From contig CM056576.1 in assembly GCA_029721435.1 (NCBI GenBank), positions 120,579,166-120,643,165 on the forward strand: a DNA stretch of 64,000 nt, given 5' to 3'. Positions 10,319 to 21,823 of this stretch are shown one piece after another. Source of the stretch: Gymnothorax reevesii (Eukaryota; Chordata; Actinopteri; Anguilliformes; Muraenidae). Position 1 is the first letter of the stretch; each line of letters begins with the position of its first letter. Below the pieces are notes generated by a model. That model worked only from the letters and a program-made list of their open reading frames with translations, did not search any database and had not been told where the DNA came from. The position numbers and the translations under genes are program-made.

Positions 10319-13095
10319 TTCCCCCCCGAGAGGCGCCACCTGGTGGTCCTGCGATGGAGCAAGGACACTGGTGCAGGAAAATATAAACCAAGGAGAGGTC
10401 CAAAATGTTTTACCCTGCAACCTAGGAACATTTTTCAGGTGAGTACCCCTCTCAGTCCACTAGGAGGCAGCGTCTGAGTCCCCTACACTGGATGTCCAGA
10501 ATCTAATGCACAGTGTAGGCAGGACCACAATCGATGAGCATAGTGGGATGTGTGGCAAGCCAGGTTTTCTGTCCCACTTGGTTAGCAGATGCTGGTCAGC
10601 GTTGACAATTCCCATGCTTCTGGAAGGCGAAGACATGCTTGAGTAGAAAGACATGGACTTTTCTACATCTCTGGCTGGGGCAACAAAACAGGAACTGAGC
10701 AGAGGGAAGGGCCACCTCTCTCTCCTCAGACTGGAATAAAGGTGGCTGGCAATGCAGACAACATTGATATGGTGACATGCCCAGTCCAAGTACTTGCAAC
10801 AAATGGTGAGCCAGTTTCACCAAAGTTAGAAGAGGGGATCACCAGGCAGGGTGAACTTCTGTAAGGCAGCGCAGAGTCCAACCCAGTGACTGGTTAAGCT
10901 TCTTTACCTGATTGTTGGTCTTTGGGTGGAATCCTGCAGACAGGTGAGGGGTGGATTCCATGAGGGCACAGAAAGCCTTCCAGGAGCAGCTGGCAAATTG
11001 GGGACTGCGGTTGGGGACCACATCCTGTGTAACGCCATGGAGGCAGACCACATGATGTTATGGAAGCTCACCGATTGCCTTAGCAGTAGGCAGCTTCGCT
11101 AATGGCATAAAATTGGCTGCCTTGGAGTACCAGTCAATGACTGTTTGGATGATTGTGATCCGATCTGAGAGAAGTAACCCAATAACAAAATCCATTGCTA
11201 TGCTGGCCCACGACCGATTGAGAACCTGCAAGGGCTGTAGAAGACCGCGTAGAAGCTGGTTACTTAATTTGGAGTGGGCGCACGCAGTACAGGCTGTGAT
11301 GAACTCCCAATGACCTTGGCAGATGATTAGCTAACACACATGTCGAAAAATGAGGGCAAGGGCATGAGAAATGCCAGGATGGTGCATCAGCTGAGAGGCG
11401 AGGGCCTAAGAAAGAACATTGCCACTCTCGGGAACAAAGAGACAATTGGGCAGAATGTCTGGTGGTGAGAGACACAACGCAATGCCTCTTCGACCTCACT
11501 TAAGCTTGGTGGTCATGAGAAGACATTTACCTGAGAGGCTGCTGTCAGGAGGATCTTCCTGCACCGGAGAGTAGAGATGAGATAAAGAGTCAGGTGTCAT
11601 ATTCTTAGAGCAAGGACATAAGTCAAGACAAAGTTAAACCTTGCAAAGAAGAGGGACTACTAGGCTCTCCTAGGGTTCAATCTCTGAGCAGTCGAGAGGT
11701 ACTTCTCGTTGCGATGGTCCATCTAAACAAGGAACAGGGGACTGGACAATTCTGACCAGTGCCTCCATTCTTCAAAGGCAAGCTTCACCACCAACACCAA
11801 TGGAGTAAATCCTCTAAGGAGCAGACTACCAACAAGAAAAATTCCCACTTCTCTGATTTCAAGAAGAGTTGATTCTTTAGACTCTTTCAAAGATTCTTTC
11901 TTTGAATGACCGGATGGACAAGGTGGGTATATTCCTCCAGGTTTGGAGAAAACACTGGGATACTGTCCAAGTAAAAATGAATGAACCAGAAGACCATGCT
12001 TCAGAGAACATCATTAATGAGATTCAGAAAGGCAATGGGGGCATTAGCAAACCTTAATCACCAAGTATTCATTTTCACCGGAGGGGGTGTGATTGCTCAC
12101 TTCAATTCATTTCCTTTCCTCTTGCGTACAAAGTGGTAAGCATTGGGTATGTCCTGGTTGGTTAAACAACAACAGTCCTGGAGGTTGGACAATGCTCTTC
12201 CATCAGAGGAAGAGGGTAAGGATTCTTGACAGTAATTAGATTAAGTCCCAAAAAATCGATGAAGGGACGTAGAGACCTAACTTTTTTGGCTAAGAAGAAG
12301 ACGCCAGCTCTGGCTGGCAACAAAGCAGTGCAATGATTCTGGAAGCCAGGAATTGATTTATGTACTCTTCCATTACCCGTGACCCCTGTGTGGTTTAGTA
12401 GTACAACTGACTCCAGCAGGGTGATGTTCCGGGTAGAAAGTCGATGGCATAATCATAGGGTTTATATGGAGGAAGTGATGTGGCTTCAGCTTTGCTGAAT
12501 GCCAGAAGGAGATCATGATAGATCTGAGGAACTCCCATCAGGTCCACTGGTTTCTGCTGGTGGTCAGAGGAAGGAAATAAAGTTGAGAAAAAGCTGAGCA
12601 AAATCAGGATTGAGAGCATGATGAACTCCATTCCAAGATGTATCTGGAGAGTCAGTGTACAAGAGGCTTGTGGCATTCAAGCTAAGGCTTATTCAACACT
12701 ACCAGGGAACGTGGTCACTCCATGATGAGAAACACCAACTCTTCAGAATGGTTACGGGAGGTCAGCATGGGAACCAGTCTGGTTACTTCTGAGATGTTAG
12801 GAAGGGAGAGACCTTGGGTTCAGAAAGATGCTGGCAGTAATTCAGTCAGGACCCTGAAGATGAGATGGCCTGGTCAACAGCTATGGGTACTGAAGGAGCC
12901 AGGTAGACTGTGGCTACAAGTTGAGCATCTTAGCATGCAGGCAGTGCAGGCGCTCATAACTTCAACCGCAAATCCAGTGGCCTCACTTGCCACTAAACAT
13001 CTATTCTGACTGCCAATTGAATGAGGCTGCCAAGGTCTGGGGTAGGGATGCAGGTGGTTAATTTGTCTTTGACTCGCTCAGCCAAGCTGAACAAA

Positions 13096-14716
13096 TACAG
13101 TATCTTACAAAAGTGAGTACACCCCTCACATTTTGACAATTCATTGATTATATCTTGAGTGGGACAACATTACAGAAATGAAACTTGAATATATTCTAGA
13201 GTAGTCATTGTACAATATGTGTAACAGTGTAGATTTACTGCACTGTCCAAATAACTGAACAAACAGTCATTATTTCCAAAATGGGTGGTAATAAAAGTGA
13301 ATGCGCACCCCAATTGGTAATGGTCAACCGCGCAATGAGACGTGTCTTATTCATCATGTTCATGCTTTTGTCTGTTCAACTGGGCCATATCAGGTTGTGT
13401 AACATGTTGAAGAAATAAATTGTGGTGCTTTGGATGGAGTGCTCTCATTCTAGTCACTGGATGGTCAACATGGCACGTCATGGGAAAGAACTCTCTGAGG
13501 ATCTGAAAAAAGAGTTTTGTTCCTCTCCACAAAGATGGTCTAAGCTACAAGAAGATCTGTGAAACCATGAAAATGAGCTACAGCACAGTGGCCAAGGTTA
13601 CTCTGCGGTTTTCCAAGAAGATTCTGCTCGGAACAGGCCTCGTCAGGGTCAACTGAAGAGGTTGATTCCTCATGCTCTGCCTCAGGTGCACAATTTGGCT
13701 TCAGAAAACAGGCACAGGAGTGCTGGCAGCATTGCTAATGAGGTTTCAGCAGTGTGAAAACAGCCTGTCAGCACTCAGACCATATGCTGTGCACTGCACC
13801 AAGTCGGTCTGCATGGCTGTTGGCTAAGACGAAGCCTCTTCTGAAGCTAGCCCATAAGAAAGCCCAAAAACAGTTTGCAGAAGACAACCAGTCCAAGCAC
13901 ATGAACTACTGGAACCATGTTCTGTTGTCTGATGAGACCACGATAAACTAATTTGGCTCAGATGGTGTCCAGCATGTGTGGCAGTGCCCTGCAGGAATAC
14001 CAAGACAAGTGTGTACTACCTACAGTTAAACATGGTGGTGGCAGCATCATGGTCTGGGGCTGCATGAGTGCTTCTAGTCCTGCGGAACTGTGATTCATTG
14101 ATATAATAATGGATTCCAACTCGCACTGTGACATTCTTAAGCAAAACATGATGTCCTGTCTTTGGAAACGGCAGTTTTCCAACATGATAATGACCAAAAA
14201 CACACCTCGAAGATGACAACTGCTTTCCTGAGGAAGCTCAAGGTGAAGATGATGGCGTGGCAAAGTATGTCTCCAGACCTGAATCCCATTGAGCACCTGT
14301 GGGGCATCCTCAAGAGGAAGATGGAGGAGCAGCAGGTGTCCAACATCCACCAGCTCCATGATGTTTCATGGAGGAGGGTCCCAGCAAAAATCTGTGCAGT
14401 TCTGGTGAATTCCATGGCAACGAGAATCAAGTCTGAGCTGGACAACAATGGTGGTCACACTAAATATTGACACTATGGACACAATTCGGCATGTTGACAG
14501 TGAGGTGTACTCACTGTTGTCACCACCCATTTTGGAAATGGTGACTGTTTGTTCAGTTATTTGGATGGTGCAGTAAATCTACACTGCCAGACATGTTGTA
14601 TAATGACTACTGTAGAATATATTTAGGTTGTATTTCTGTAACGTAGCCCCTAGAAAACATATAATAAATTAATTGTCGAAATGTGAGGGGTGTACTCACT
14701 TTTGTGAGATACTGTA
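13096..14716 (+). mobile_element. Degenerate Tc1-like DNA transposon, family B, nested in the gypsy element
   Basis: TIRs begin tacagtatcttacaaaagtg at 13096 and end cacttttgtgagatactgta at 14716, with TA at both edges. Plus-strand transposase pieces are recognisable. The N-terminal segment starts at the atggcacgtcatgggaaaga near 13470. A middle part lies at 13754-13951, with the first catalytic Asp in LLSDETT. The end lies at 14162-14470, with the second Asp in HDNDQKHTS, then SPDLNPIEHLWGILKR. Several frameshifts and stops break the frame. It splits the older retrotransposon, so it inserted later. Confidence 0.9.
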
Positions 14717-15319
14717 GGTGTCATACAGCGCCCGAGCGTTTCAGTGCATAGAGACAGCCAGAATTCGTAAGTCCATGGAATATCTTAATTCTGACAAGCT
14801 GCCTATGTGCAGCCAGAACAACTTCCATGCAGAAGCATGGCTAGAGTGGGACAGGTCAAACACTATCTTCATTACCCAAGCAAAGGCAGCATAGATTTGC
14901 CCTGCAGGATTTGCTGCCTCCAAGCATGCAGTAGCCCAATCCCTGGCAGGTCCAGAGAAGCGAGTGACAACACATGACATTTTTGTCCATTTATTGGGGA
15001 ATGAGGACTGTTGCAATTTTAAAGACTATCGAACACTGGGCCAGGAAACTTCTACAGACAGAAAGGTTGCGGTCCTAGGGTCCAACACCTCTAGGATTGA
15101 TTCCAATGGGCAAGCACCTGTGGGTGTGTCTGCTGCAGAATAGAGCTGCCTGTTTCAGCCGCAGAGGGGAAGTGCCTGGAAATATTAAAGAGATGGATTG
15201 GAGATGGCTTGAATGGATTGATGTAGGAGGTGGAGCTCTTTCACCTGCAGACCAATAAACAATCCTGTGTCAACCAGTCTTGGCATCTCTGCTGGTTTCA
15301 TTCCTATGCAGAATTGTAC

Positions 15320-15783
15320 TGCTATGATCCAGACAAGGAACCAGATGCAGAGATAGAGACAATCCAATATTGATAGTAATACAGCAATAACTGAGAGGGA
15401 TGGAGCCCAGAGTGGAATGATCCAGTTCAGTTCAGATGAAAGTGGGCTTGAATGTAGGACATGTCTGTAGCCAGACAGAGATCAACCTTGCCAAAGCAGA
15501 ACTGTCCGATGGCAGGACCAGGGAGTTTAGCAGGAACTAAGTCCCAATCCTGATGACTATGCATGGGATGGGAGGTGTTCCTTATAAACTGGGGAGAAGA
15601 ACAGATTGAACAGTAGTAAACAGGAACGTGGTCCCAATCCTGGAGACTAAGAGTAAAGCCTGCAATCGGTTATATATACACGCCACAGACATTTAAGGGA
15701 ATGAGGAACGCCAATGCATCACATCTGGAGGGGAAGGCATTGAGGATTTCAAACCACTCAAAAAAGACAATATATATTAAAAA
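15320..15783 (-). repeat. 5' LTR of the Ty3/gypsy element, eroded
   Basis: Aligns by eye along most of its length with the left LTR, with many substitutions and small indels. Its outer end is lost where the 15793 palindrome begins. Heavy LTR divergence implies an old insertion. Confidence 0.65.
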
Positions 15784-15792
15784 ACATGTATA

Positions 15793-15920
15793 ATACTTTT
15801 CTCAACAAATCAGAAGATTTGAAATTGACTTAAATTTTGTTTATTATTTCAGCATTATCAATGTATCAATTCAACAAAAAGAAGTCAATTTCAAATCTTC
15901 TGATTTGTTGAGAAAAGTAT
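15793..15920. repeat. Perfect 39-bp inverted repeat with 50-bp loop
   Basis: The arm at 15793-15831 (starting atacttttctcaacaaat) is the exact reverse complement of 15882-15920. The spacer is AT-rich. The two arms could form a long cruciform or hairpin. The right arm directly abuts the terminal repeat of the adjacent MITE. Confidence 0.9.
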
Positions 15921-16157
15921 AATTGAAGAGTTTGTTTCCAAATTTTGAGTATATCAGCACTTTCTATGTTGCACCTATTGCGTTTTATAGAAGAACACAA
16001 ACTTTGACCAAGAAAAAATACACCTTATAGTATGAATTTCTAAAAATGGATTTTTGCAACATGTGCAAAAAACACAGGGATACCGCTCTATGATATTATC
16101 TCAATTTTAAAAATTTTGGCACTTACTGAATTTTGTAAGCAAACTCTTCAATTATAG
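15919..16157. mobile_element. Small MITE with TATAATTGAAGAGTTTG ends
   Basis: The left end tataattgaagagtttg and right end caaactcttcaattata are perfect inverted copies around about 240 bases without coding capacity. The TA-bounded ends suit a Tc1/mariner-type MITE. The interior is AT-rich. Confidence 0.7.
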
Positions 16158-17053
16158 CTTGAATTGACGATGATAAACATTAAAAAAGGGCCACAACTAT
16201 TATGTAAACTGTATAAACTTCAGCTGTTTAATCTGAGAACCTACTGGATTGCTAGTGCATTGCTTGATATTTACACAGTAAAACCAAAGTAAAGTGCAGC
16301 ACATCTATTGATTAATTGATTAATTTATATTATATATTTAATAAATCAAATCATTTTACAAAAAAGCATTCAAAAACCAAGCCTTCTACTTTACAGAGCA
16401 GACCAAAAAATGGTGTATTTTAATGAATAAAAGGCATTGCACCCAGTTGATTGGATGCTAATGTGAGCAAACAGTCTGAAGTCTGCAAAGAATGAGTTTC
16501 TTTACGTGTACTTAGTTCATTATGAAGAAAATGCTGCATCTTTTCAACTTAAATATGTTGTGTCCATGCTTCCTCAAATATTAACTTATGTAAACTTGAG
16601 AAGAGCAGCGTTTATCACTCATTTTAAATGTGCTGGTCTCATCACGTTAAATGCACCTCAAATCTTAAGGCAACCATAACACTAATTTGTGCTTATTTTG
16701 AAACAGCCTTTCCCAAGATGTCACTGGGGGTTCAAGGTTTGAGGATGGTCTCTCTCTCTCCTCTTCTCAAATTAAATCAGTCCAGGAGATTTCAGGGCCT
16801 GCAAATACTGTACTGAACCTAAGCTAATTGTGCAGACCATTATTATATTCTTGACAATCACCCCTGATCGAGTAGCTCTGAATCTACAGCCTTCAAAACA
16901 GAGGAAGGATGTTGTTGAACGGTAATGGGAACTAACAGTCTCCTCCATCATGGCTGCTCTGAAGACCTAGGCACAGCAGGCGCCATTAGACGCTAGTAAA
17001 GAGGATCCAAGAGTTCAAAATTGGCAGGCAGTATGGGGATTTATATACTCATA
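16158..17053. other. Non-coding sequence, no gene seen
   Basis: AT-rich with no protein-like frame and no recognised repeat ends. Confidence 0.4.
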
Positions 17054-17164
17054 AATGCCAACTTTACCACTTTTGGTGGTAGACTACCGCTTTTGGGGAA
17101 TTTTTTTCAGAATGAAACAACCCGAAAGAGGTAGTGTACCACTAAAAGTGGTACAGTTGGCATG
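17054..17164. mobile_element. Tiny palindromic MITE
   Basis: About 110 bases: the left half (atgccaactttaccactttt) and the right half (aaaagtggtacagttggcat) are imperfect inverted copies, so nearly the whole unit is a hairpin. No coding content. Confidence 0.6.
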
Positions 17165-20100
17165 TATGTATACTTGTAAAATAACGACATAAGGCAGGCA
17201 TTACACTCACAACATGATAAATCTGATTGACTCTTAGGTAATGAGTGGCTATGAATCCATGTTTCATTGTCTTGCTGATAAAACAATTAAAAAGTAGGTT
17301 ACTGGGATGGAGAAGGGGTGAAAAATATCTATAGTTCCCAACATGTTACAGTTACTACTGCTACCAAGCGCCAGAAGAAAGCTGAGAGTCCTAAAATATC
17401 AAGACATATTAAAAAATTTCTCTAAAAAAAAAAATCTCCAAAATACTTTTCTTATACAAAGTAATTTTAGATTATAGAATATACTGCTTTTAGAAAAAAA
17501 GGGGAAATTAAGAGCTCATTCTAGTAAATAGAAATAATTACAATATTTCTTTAGATGTATAATGAGTAAAATATTACTCCTTTTAAAAAGCACTATTATT
17601 TTCATCCAATTTCATTAGAAAAAGGCAGTACGTTAATCACCATTATCAATGCCATGTAGGAGTTAGTATTCTGACATGATGATGGATAAATCTTCCCAGC
17701 TATATATTTATGTTCTCTCTCAAACATCTGATCATTATTCCATTTGATTGTACACTGCAAAATATTATCATATAAATATCATAACAAATATAATGTACAA
17801 TATTTCTATCTTAAATTAGATAAACCCAAAAATATATTCATGATGTACAATGTCATTATCTATCACTACACTGTTGCCCTATCACATTTCTCCAAAAAAA
17901 GGAATGTAACTAAACAAAGGTATTGCATTCATGAATTAGTGAGTACAACAGTGGGATATTTTATTATTTCATCTATGCTATCAGTGTATATTTTTGTAGT
18001 ATTCTGAGGTCAGAGTAACATGCACCATCAAGAAATTAGCACTGTGTTTTTACTTCATGTGTAAACGCAAAACTGCGACATCCTGCGGTAAATATTGCAA
18101 CTTGCACTCCGGTACAAAGACAACTTGGGCCTGCTGTGCCAAACAGTAAAGACCAACACTGCCCATTTAAAATCTAAATTACGCATTGCGGGGAGCTAAA
18201 AACCTATTGACTTTTCTATTAGGGCTGATCTGATTCGTCTCGCCATGAATCTGCCAGGGAAAGAAGAACCTTTGAGCTTAAAACCGAAATCTATTTGCCG
18301 AAGATGGATGTTTTTCATTATTCAGATTTTATAAAAATGCCATCGATTTTTCTGTTTGAAAAATTGAGCAAATGACTGCAAAAAAGGTCAAAAGTATAAC
18401 AATGGGAGGCAATATGGCCAATTTTACATGTATACCAAGGCATACATACATGCAGAACAGGCTTACAGTTTACTGGGAGGCAGTTAATGGCTGGACAAAT
18501 GACTTAGTACTTTAACATATGCATAATCTTATGAATCCCCTTTTTACAAAAACAAAACAAGACGAGAAACCCAATGTGGTATAATGTCCATTTATCATAG
18601 CAGGTGTAGCCTACAGTTGGTGGGCAGGGTCAACATCCTCAAAGTGCTCTACGTACGCCAACCTTTGTACTCAGATTGTGTAGAATCTGGGACTAAGAAA
18701 CAGAAACAATAAGATTAAACATTGTGTCCTATACTCCTGCTCTTGTTAGCGCACAGTTACCTAGCATCAGTATGGCTGTGATTCCCTCTTCATTTTATTG
18801 CTCAATCCTCATGTACACAGTCAACTCACATACTGTTTTCCTTGCATGGGTTTGCCAAAGGCAAACAGTGTTTCCAAGGTACTGTAGCTTGGTGCAAAGA
18901 GTGGTGGAGAGATATGTTTGGAATACAGAACTTTACCAGTTCCTTGCAGTCTGAGCCAGCCAGGCTACTAGACACAATGAAGATGATGTAGCTCCTAATG
19001 ACGATGAAAAAAGGAAGGTAACTTGGCATATTTCTTTTTCATACTGGTTCTTTTGCAGGGTTATAGGAGGAGAGGGGTTTTCCTGTGCGCAACTTCTGGG
19101 CACAGTTGTGAAAAAAAGTTTCAAAATACAAAGAAGGAACCCCTCTCCTAAATGTGTTTTACTCACATTTATTAACTCAGTGAGGGATTTAGTTTGATCT
19201 CACAAAAATGTCAAAATATGGACAAGTAAAGTGATGAAGATTTGTAATCTTGTGATTTTGGTTAATATTGTGCAGAAAACATGGTATGTTGCACTTGTCT
19301 GTAGTTTAAAGAAGTTATGTCTACCAAATTAAGAAGAAATGACATAGTGTCCAGTTTTGAATGAATAGTACCTTCATAATCATATCTTGGGAATGATTTT
19401 AATTCCTGGTCCCAGAAAAACACAGGGTTTGTTACTTTTTATTTCTGCCTTTACATCAGTAATCAATTATGCAAGATGAATAAGCTGAGCAATGTTCTGT
19501 TTTATATATTTACTGTAAAGAACTAATTCCACTTTATGAGAAAACTCAGGAGACCTTGTAGCTCCCTAGGACCAGGCATTTAGGTAATTACATAAAGTTT
19601 TAGAATAGTTGGAAAGTATTTTACTATAGTTGTAAAGAGCAGTAAAATAACTTCAGAGAAAGAAAAAAAATCAGAATTGAAAGGAGCCACCGCAAAGTAA
19701 TAATTATTGCAGAATGAATATGTGTACGTACAGGCAATCTGAACTTAAGCATTCCACAAACAAGTTCTAAACTCAACATATAGACATATGACATGATTAC
19801 ATCCTCGCATTGTAGGTAGTTGTTGATTTTTTCTGATTTAGGCCACCATTTAAATACAGGAACTAACTGAAAAGAACAATACTTTCTGCAAAAATAATGG
19901 ATCCCAGCTACTACCTCAGCAAATGTCACAAAAACATAATCAGCCTAAGCAAACATACGTTGGTCATAAAATGTCCATAAAGGTAATATCCTGACCATAC
20001 AGATTTAATTTCAGAAAAAAATCACACATAAAATGCAAACATAATGCTTGTAAACTGGAGCAATATTGTACATCAGTGATCAACAAGGTATTTGAATACT

Positions 20101-20236
20101 GATATTGATACTGCCCTTTTTCTGTTTGTTTTTTCTTTATTTATTATTCACACATCTAAAATGGCTACCATTTTTATCTCTCTATTATAAAAATGTCATC
20201 TGGGGTTTTTTTTTTGACAAATTATCTCCCTCACAG
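17165..20236. other. Gene-free stretch upstream of the UBXN10-like exon
   Basis: AT-rich sequence containing only short, non-protein-like frames and simple A/T runs. The 5' non-coding part of the UBXN10-like transcript could lie here or further upstream, but I could not point to a donor with confidence. Confidence 0.4.
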
Positions 20237-20244
20237 TTATTTTA

Positions 20245-20727
20245 ATGGACCAGACGCCTTCAAGGAACATCCAGGTTCATCGCCCCGGCCCTGGTCAGGA
20301 GAACGTTGGGACTAGCTCCCTTATGCTTCGGCCTAAATCGGCCAAAGGGCGAAAGCGAAATTCAGTGCAAGCTCCAAGCCAACAAGAATGGCTGGAGATG
20401 ACACCCGTTCATCAGATGAGTGCTGTAGATCATCAGGTGAATGTCCCAATCATCCATCAAGGTCTGACTTCAGGCAGTAGCCATGGCAAGAGTCATGGGT
20501 CCAGACTCCAACTTTCTACCGGCACAAATGCACAACCTTCTTGCAGCTGGCAAAGCAAGCAACCAGTCAGGAACCACAAGCAGCCAAAGCCACACTTTCC
20601 AGCTCCACCAAGCCACGGCCCATGCCTCAATGCCTCCGCTCCTTCTACACTGAACAGATACCTAGTTCTTCCTTCCATTAGGCAGACGAGGGAAGAGGAG
20701 TCATCCACAGAAGCTTCGAATCCATAG
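20245..20727 (+). CDS. ubxn10-like: UBXN10-like protein lacking the UBX domain (160 aa)
   Basis: Two segments match what I recall of vertebrate UBXN10: LMLRPKSAKGRKRNS at residues 26-40 and LNRYLVLPSIRQ at residues 136-147. Their order and spacing agree with the N-terminal half of the human protein. UBXN10 is a ciliary p97/VCP adaptor: the C-terminal UBX domain binds p97 and the protein supports IFT-B and ciliogenesis. Here the frame ends with TAG at residue 161, where human UBXN10 runs on for over 100 residues including UBX, and no UBX-like sequence follows in any frame. The ATG lies 8 bases into an exon with a good acceptor (tccctcacag, AG at 20235-20236), matching the single coding exon of the human gene. 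AATAAA follows at 20865. The product is low-complexity, rich in Ser, Pro, Gln and His. It may be a truncated ohnologue, a decaying gene or a protein with a p97-independent role. Confidence 0.65.
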   Translation: MDQTPSRNIQVHRPGPGQENVGTSSLMLRPKSAKGRKRNSVQAPSQQEWLEMTPVHQMSAVDHQVNVPIIHQGLTSGSSHGKSHGSRLQLSTGTNAQPSCSWQSKQPVRNHKQPKPHFPAPPSHGPCLNASAPSTLNRYLVLPSIRQTREEESSTEASNP

Positions 20728-20864
20728 CCAATTACATGCTAATCTGCTCAATTAACAATTCAGAAAACCTTTTAAAATGTGACAAAGCCGCAAATGGCGA
20801 AGACTAAGTTGGGTAAATGGCTCTTGCATTATATTCTGTGTATCATAATACCATAACAAATCCC

Positions 20865-20870
20865 AATAAA
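20865..20870 (+). terminator. Poly(A) signal after the UBXN10-like frame
   Basis: AATAAA about 140 bases beyond the TAG at 20725-20727. It is consistent with the short frame being the true end of the transcript rather than an assembly break. Confidence 0.45.
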
Positions 20871-20879
20871 ATTTGTATA

Positions 20880-21656
20880 TTTATGATATTATCCAGAGCT
20901 CACAGTGAGTTCCTGTAATCTAATTTTGTTTCGCATTTGTCCTGTTTCTGATTATTAGTTATAAAGAGCAATACAACTAATCTTTCAGCCTGATGTTATT
21001 CCTGGATATCTTGTGCTGTCTCTAGATGGGGCTAAAGACTAATTTGCAAAACACGAAACTCCTATTATGTTATAATGCTAGGGAGGGAGTGGATGGATTT
21101 TCTGTATTCAACACAGGGTACATCCTAATTGCCAAATAATACATTCTCCTTTTCTCCGCTGAACCTCCCAATACTTTCTAAGAAGTCTTTCTGAATTGGC
21201 GAAGACAATTGCTCAGGAGAGGATATTGATCATCCAAATCGAATATGCTGTTCACATGACCCAAATCAAATTGGGATTATTGTTGTATTCTAAAAATAAT
21301 GAGAAATTGGTGTGCATGTAAACGTACTGATTAACTACGGTTACATGCACTCTAATTATCCTCTATTACTCCGAATATGAAAATATTCATGTAAGCAGCA
21401 TACTCCATTTGAATATTCTGAATTGGACCTTCTTTATAGAATTCAGCATATTCCAGTTAAGACATGTGAGGCATATTGCAATTACTGGAGTTTAAGGACC
21501 ATTCTTTGGACATTTGTACAGCAGTATTTGGAGTTTTTTGTGGCCCATTGTCTCTTGCCTGTTCATGGCTCCGTGCGTTGTAAAGAAAACAGCAAGCTAA
21601 CAGTTTGCAAGGCTGAAGTAGAGATGTATTCAGAAAAGAATACCTCACATTTCTGA
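20880..21656. other. Non-coding sequence, possible MITE remnants
   Basis: The piece at 21240-21420 contains opposed copies of a 'catgtaaac/gttacatg'-type word and resembles a decayed MITE, but clear ends could not be fixed. No UBX-domain coding sequence was found here. Confidence 0.35.
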
Positions 21657-21823
21657 AGCCTATTCCACAAAGCAGGATTACTCAATCAGCAGGGTAATCA
21701 GGCTGAGTAAAACCTAGAGACCTCTCAAATCTGGAACATTTGCTAAAGTAAAAAGAGCAGTTCCGGGCTTTACTTTAAGAAGTTATGTGGCCAGCTCAAC
21801 AATCCTGCTTTGTTGAACAGGTC
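21657..21823. mobile_element. hAT-like MITE (CACAAAGCAGG ends), copy 1
   Basis: The left end cctattccacaaagcagg is mirrored by cctgctttgttgaacagg at the right, around about 165 non-coding bases. A second copy with the same ends lies at 62683-62816. The superfamily assignment is tentative because target-site duplications were not resolved. Confidence 0.6.

Larger units (their letters stand above)
9814..15783 (-). mobile_element. Old Ty3/gypsy LTR retrotransposon, interrupted
   Basis: Two diverged direct copies bound the element: 9814-10318 and 15320-15783, both with 'gatgcagagatagag' and 'cagttcagtt' landmarks. On the minus strand the internal part reads gag, then RT, then integrase. A gag-like segment lies near 14741-15016. 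At 12395-12480 is the classic chain before [15 protein letters not shown], then [19 protein letters not shown] and RNase H remnants follow at about 11500-12390. The integrase core is at 10850-11230, with DFVIGL, then SKAANFMPL, then a PQFAS-type motif. A G-rich polypurine tract sits beside the left LTR. Stops and frameshifts are everywhere. A Tc1-like element is inserted at 13096-14716. The [10 protein letters not shown] pattern is typical of sushi-type fish chromoviral elements. Confidence 0.85.

Noticed and set aside
20228..20900. Search for a UBX domain in other frames after the UBXN10-like stop
   Set aside because: No frame downstream shows the expected Arg-Phe-x-Arg-x-Phe pattern or a comparable helix/strand sequence, so a simple single-base frameshift does not explain the truncation.
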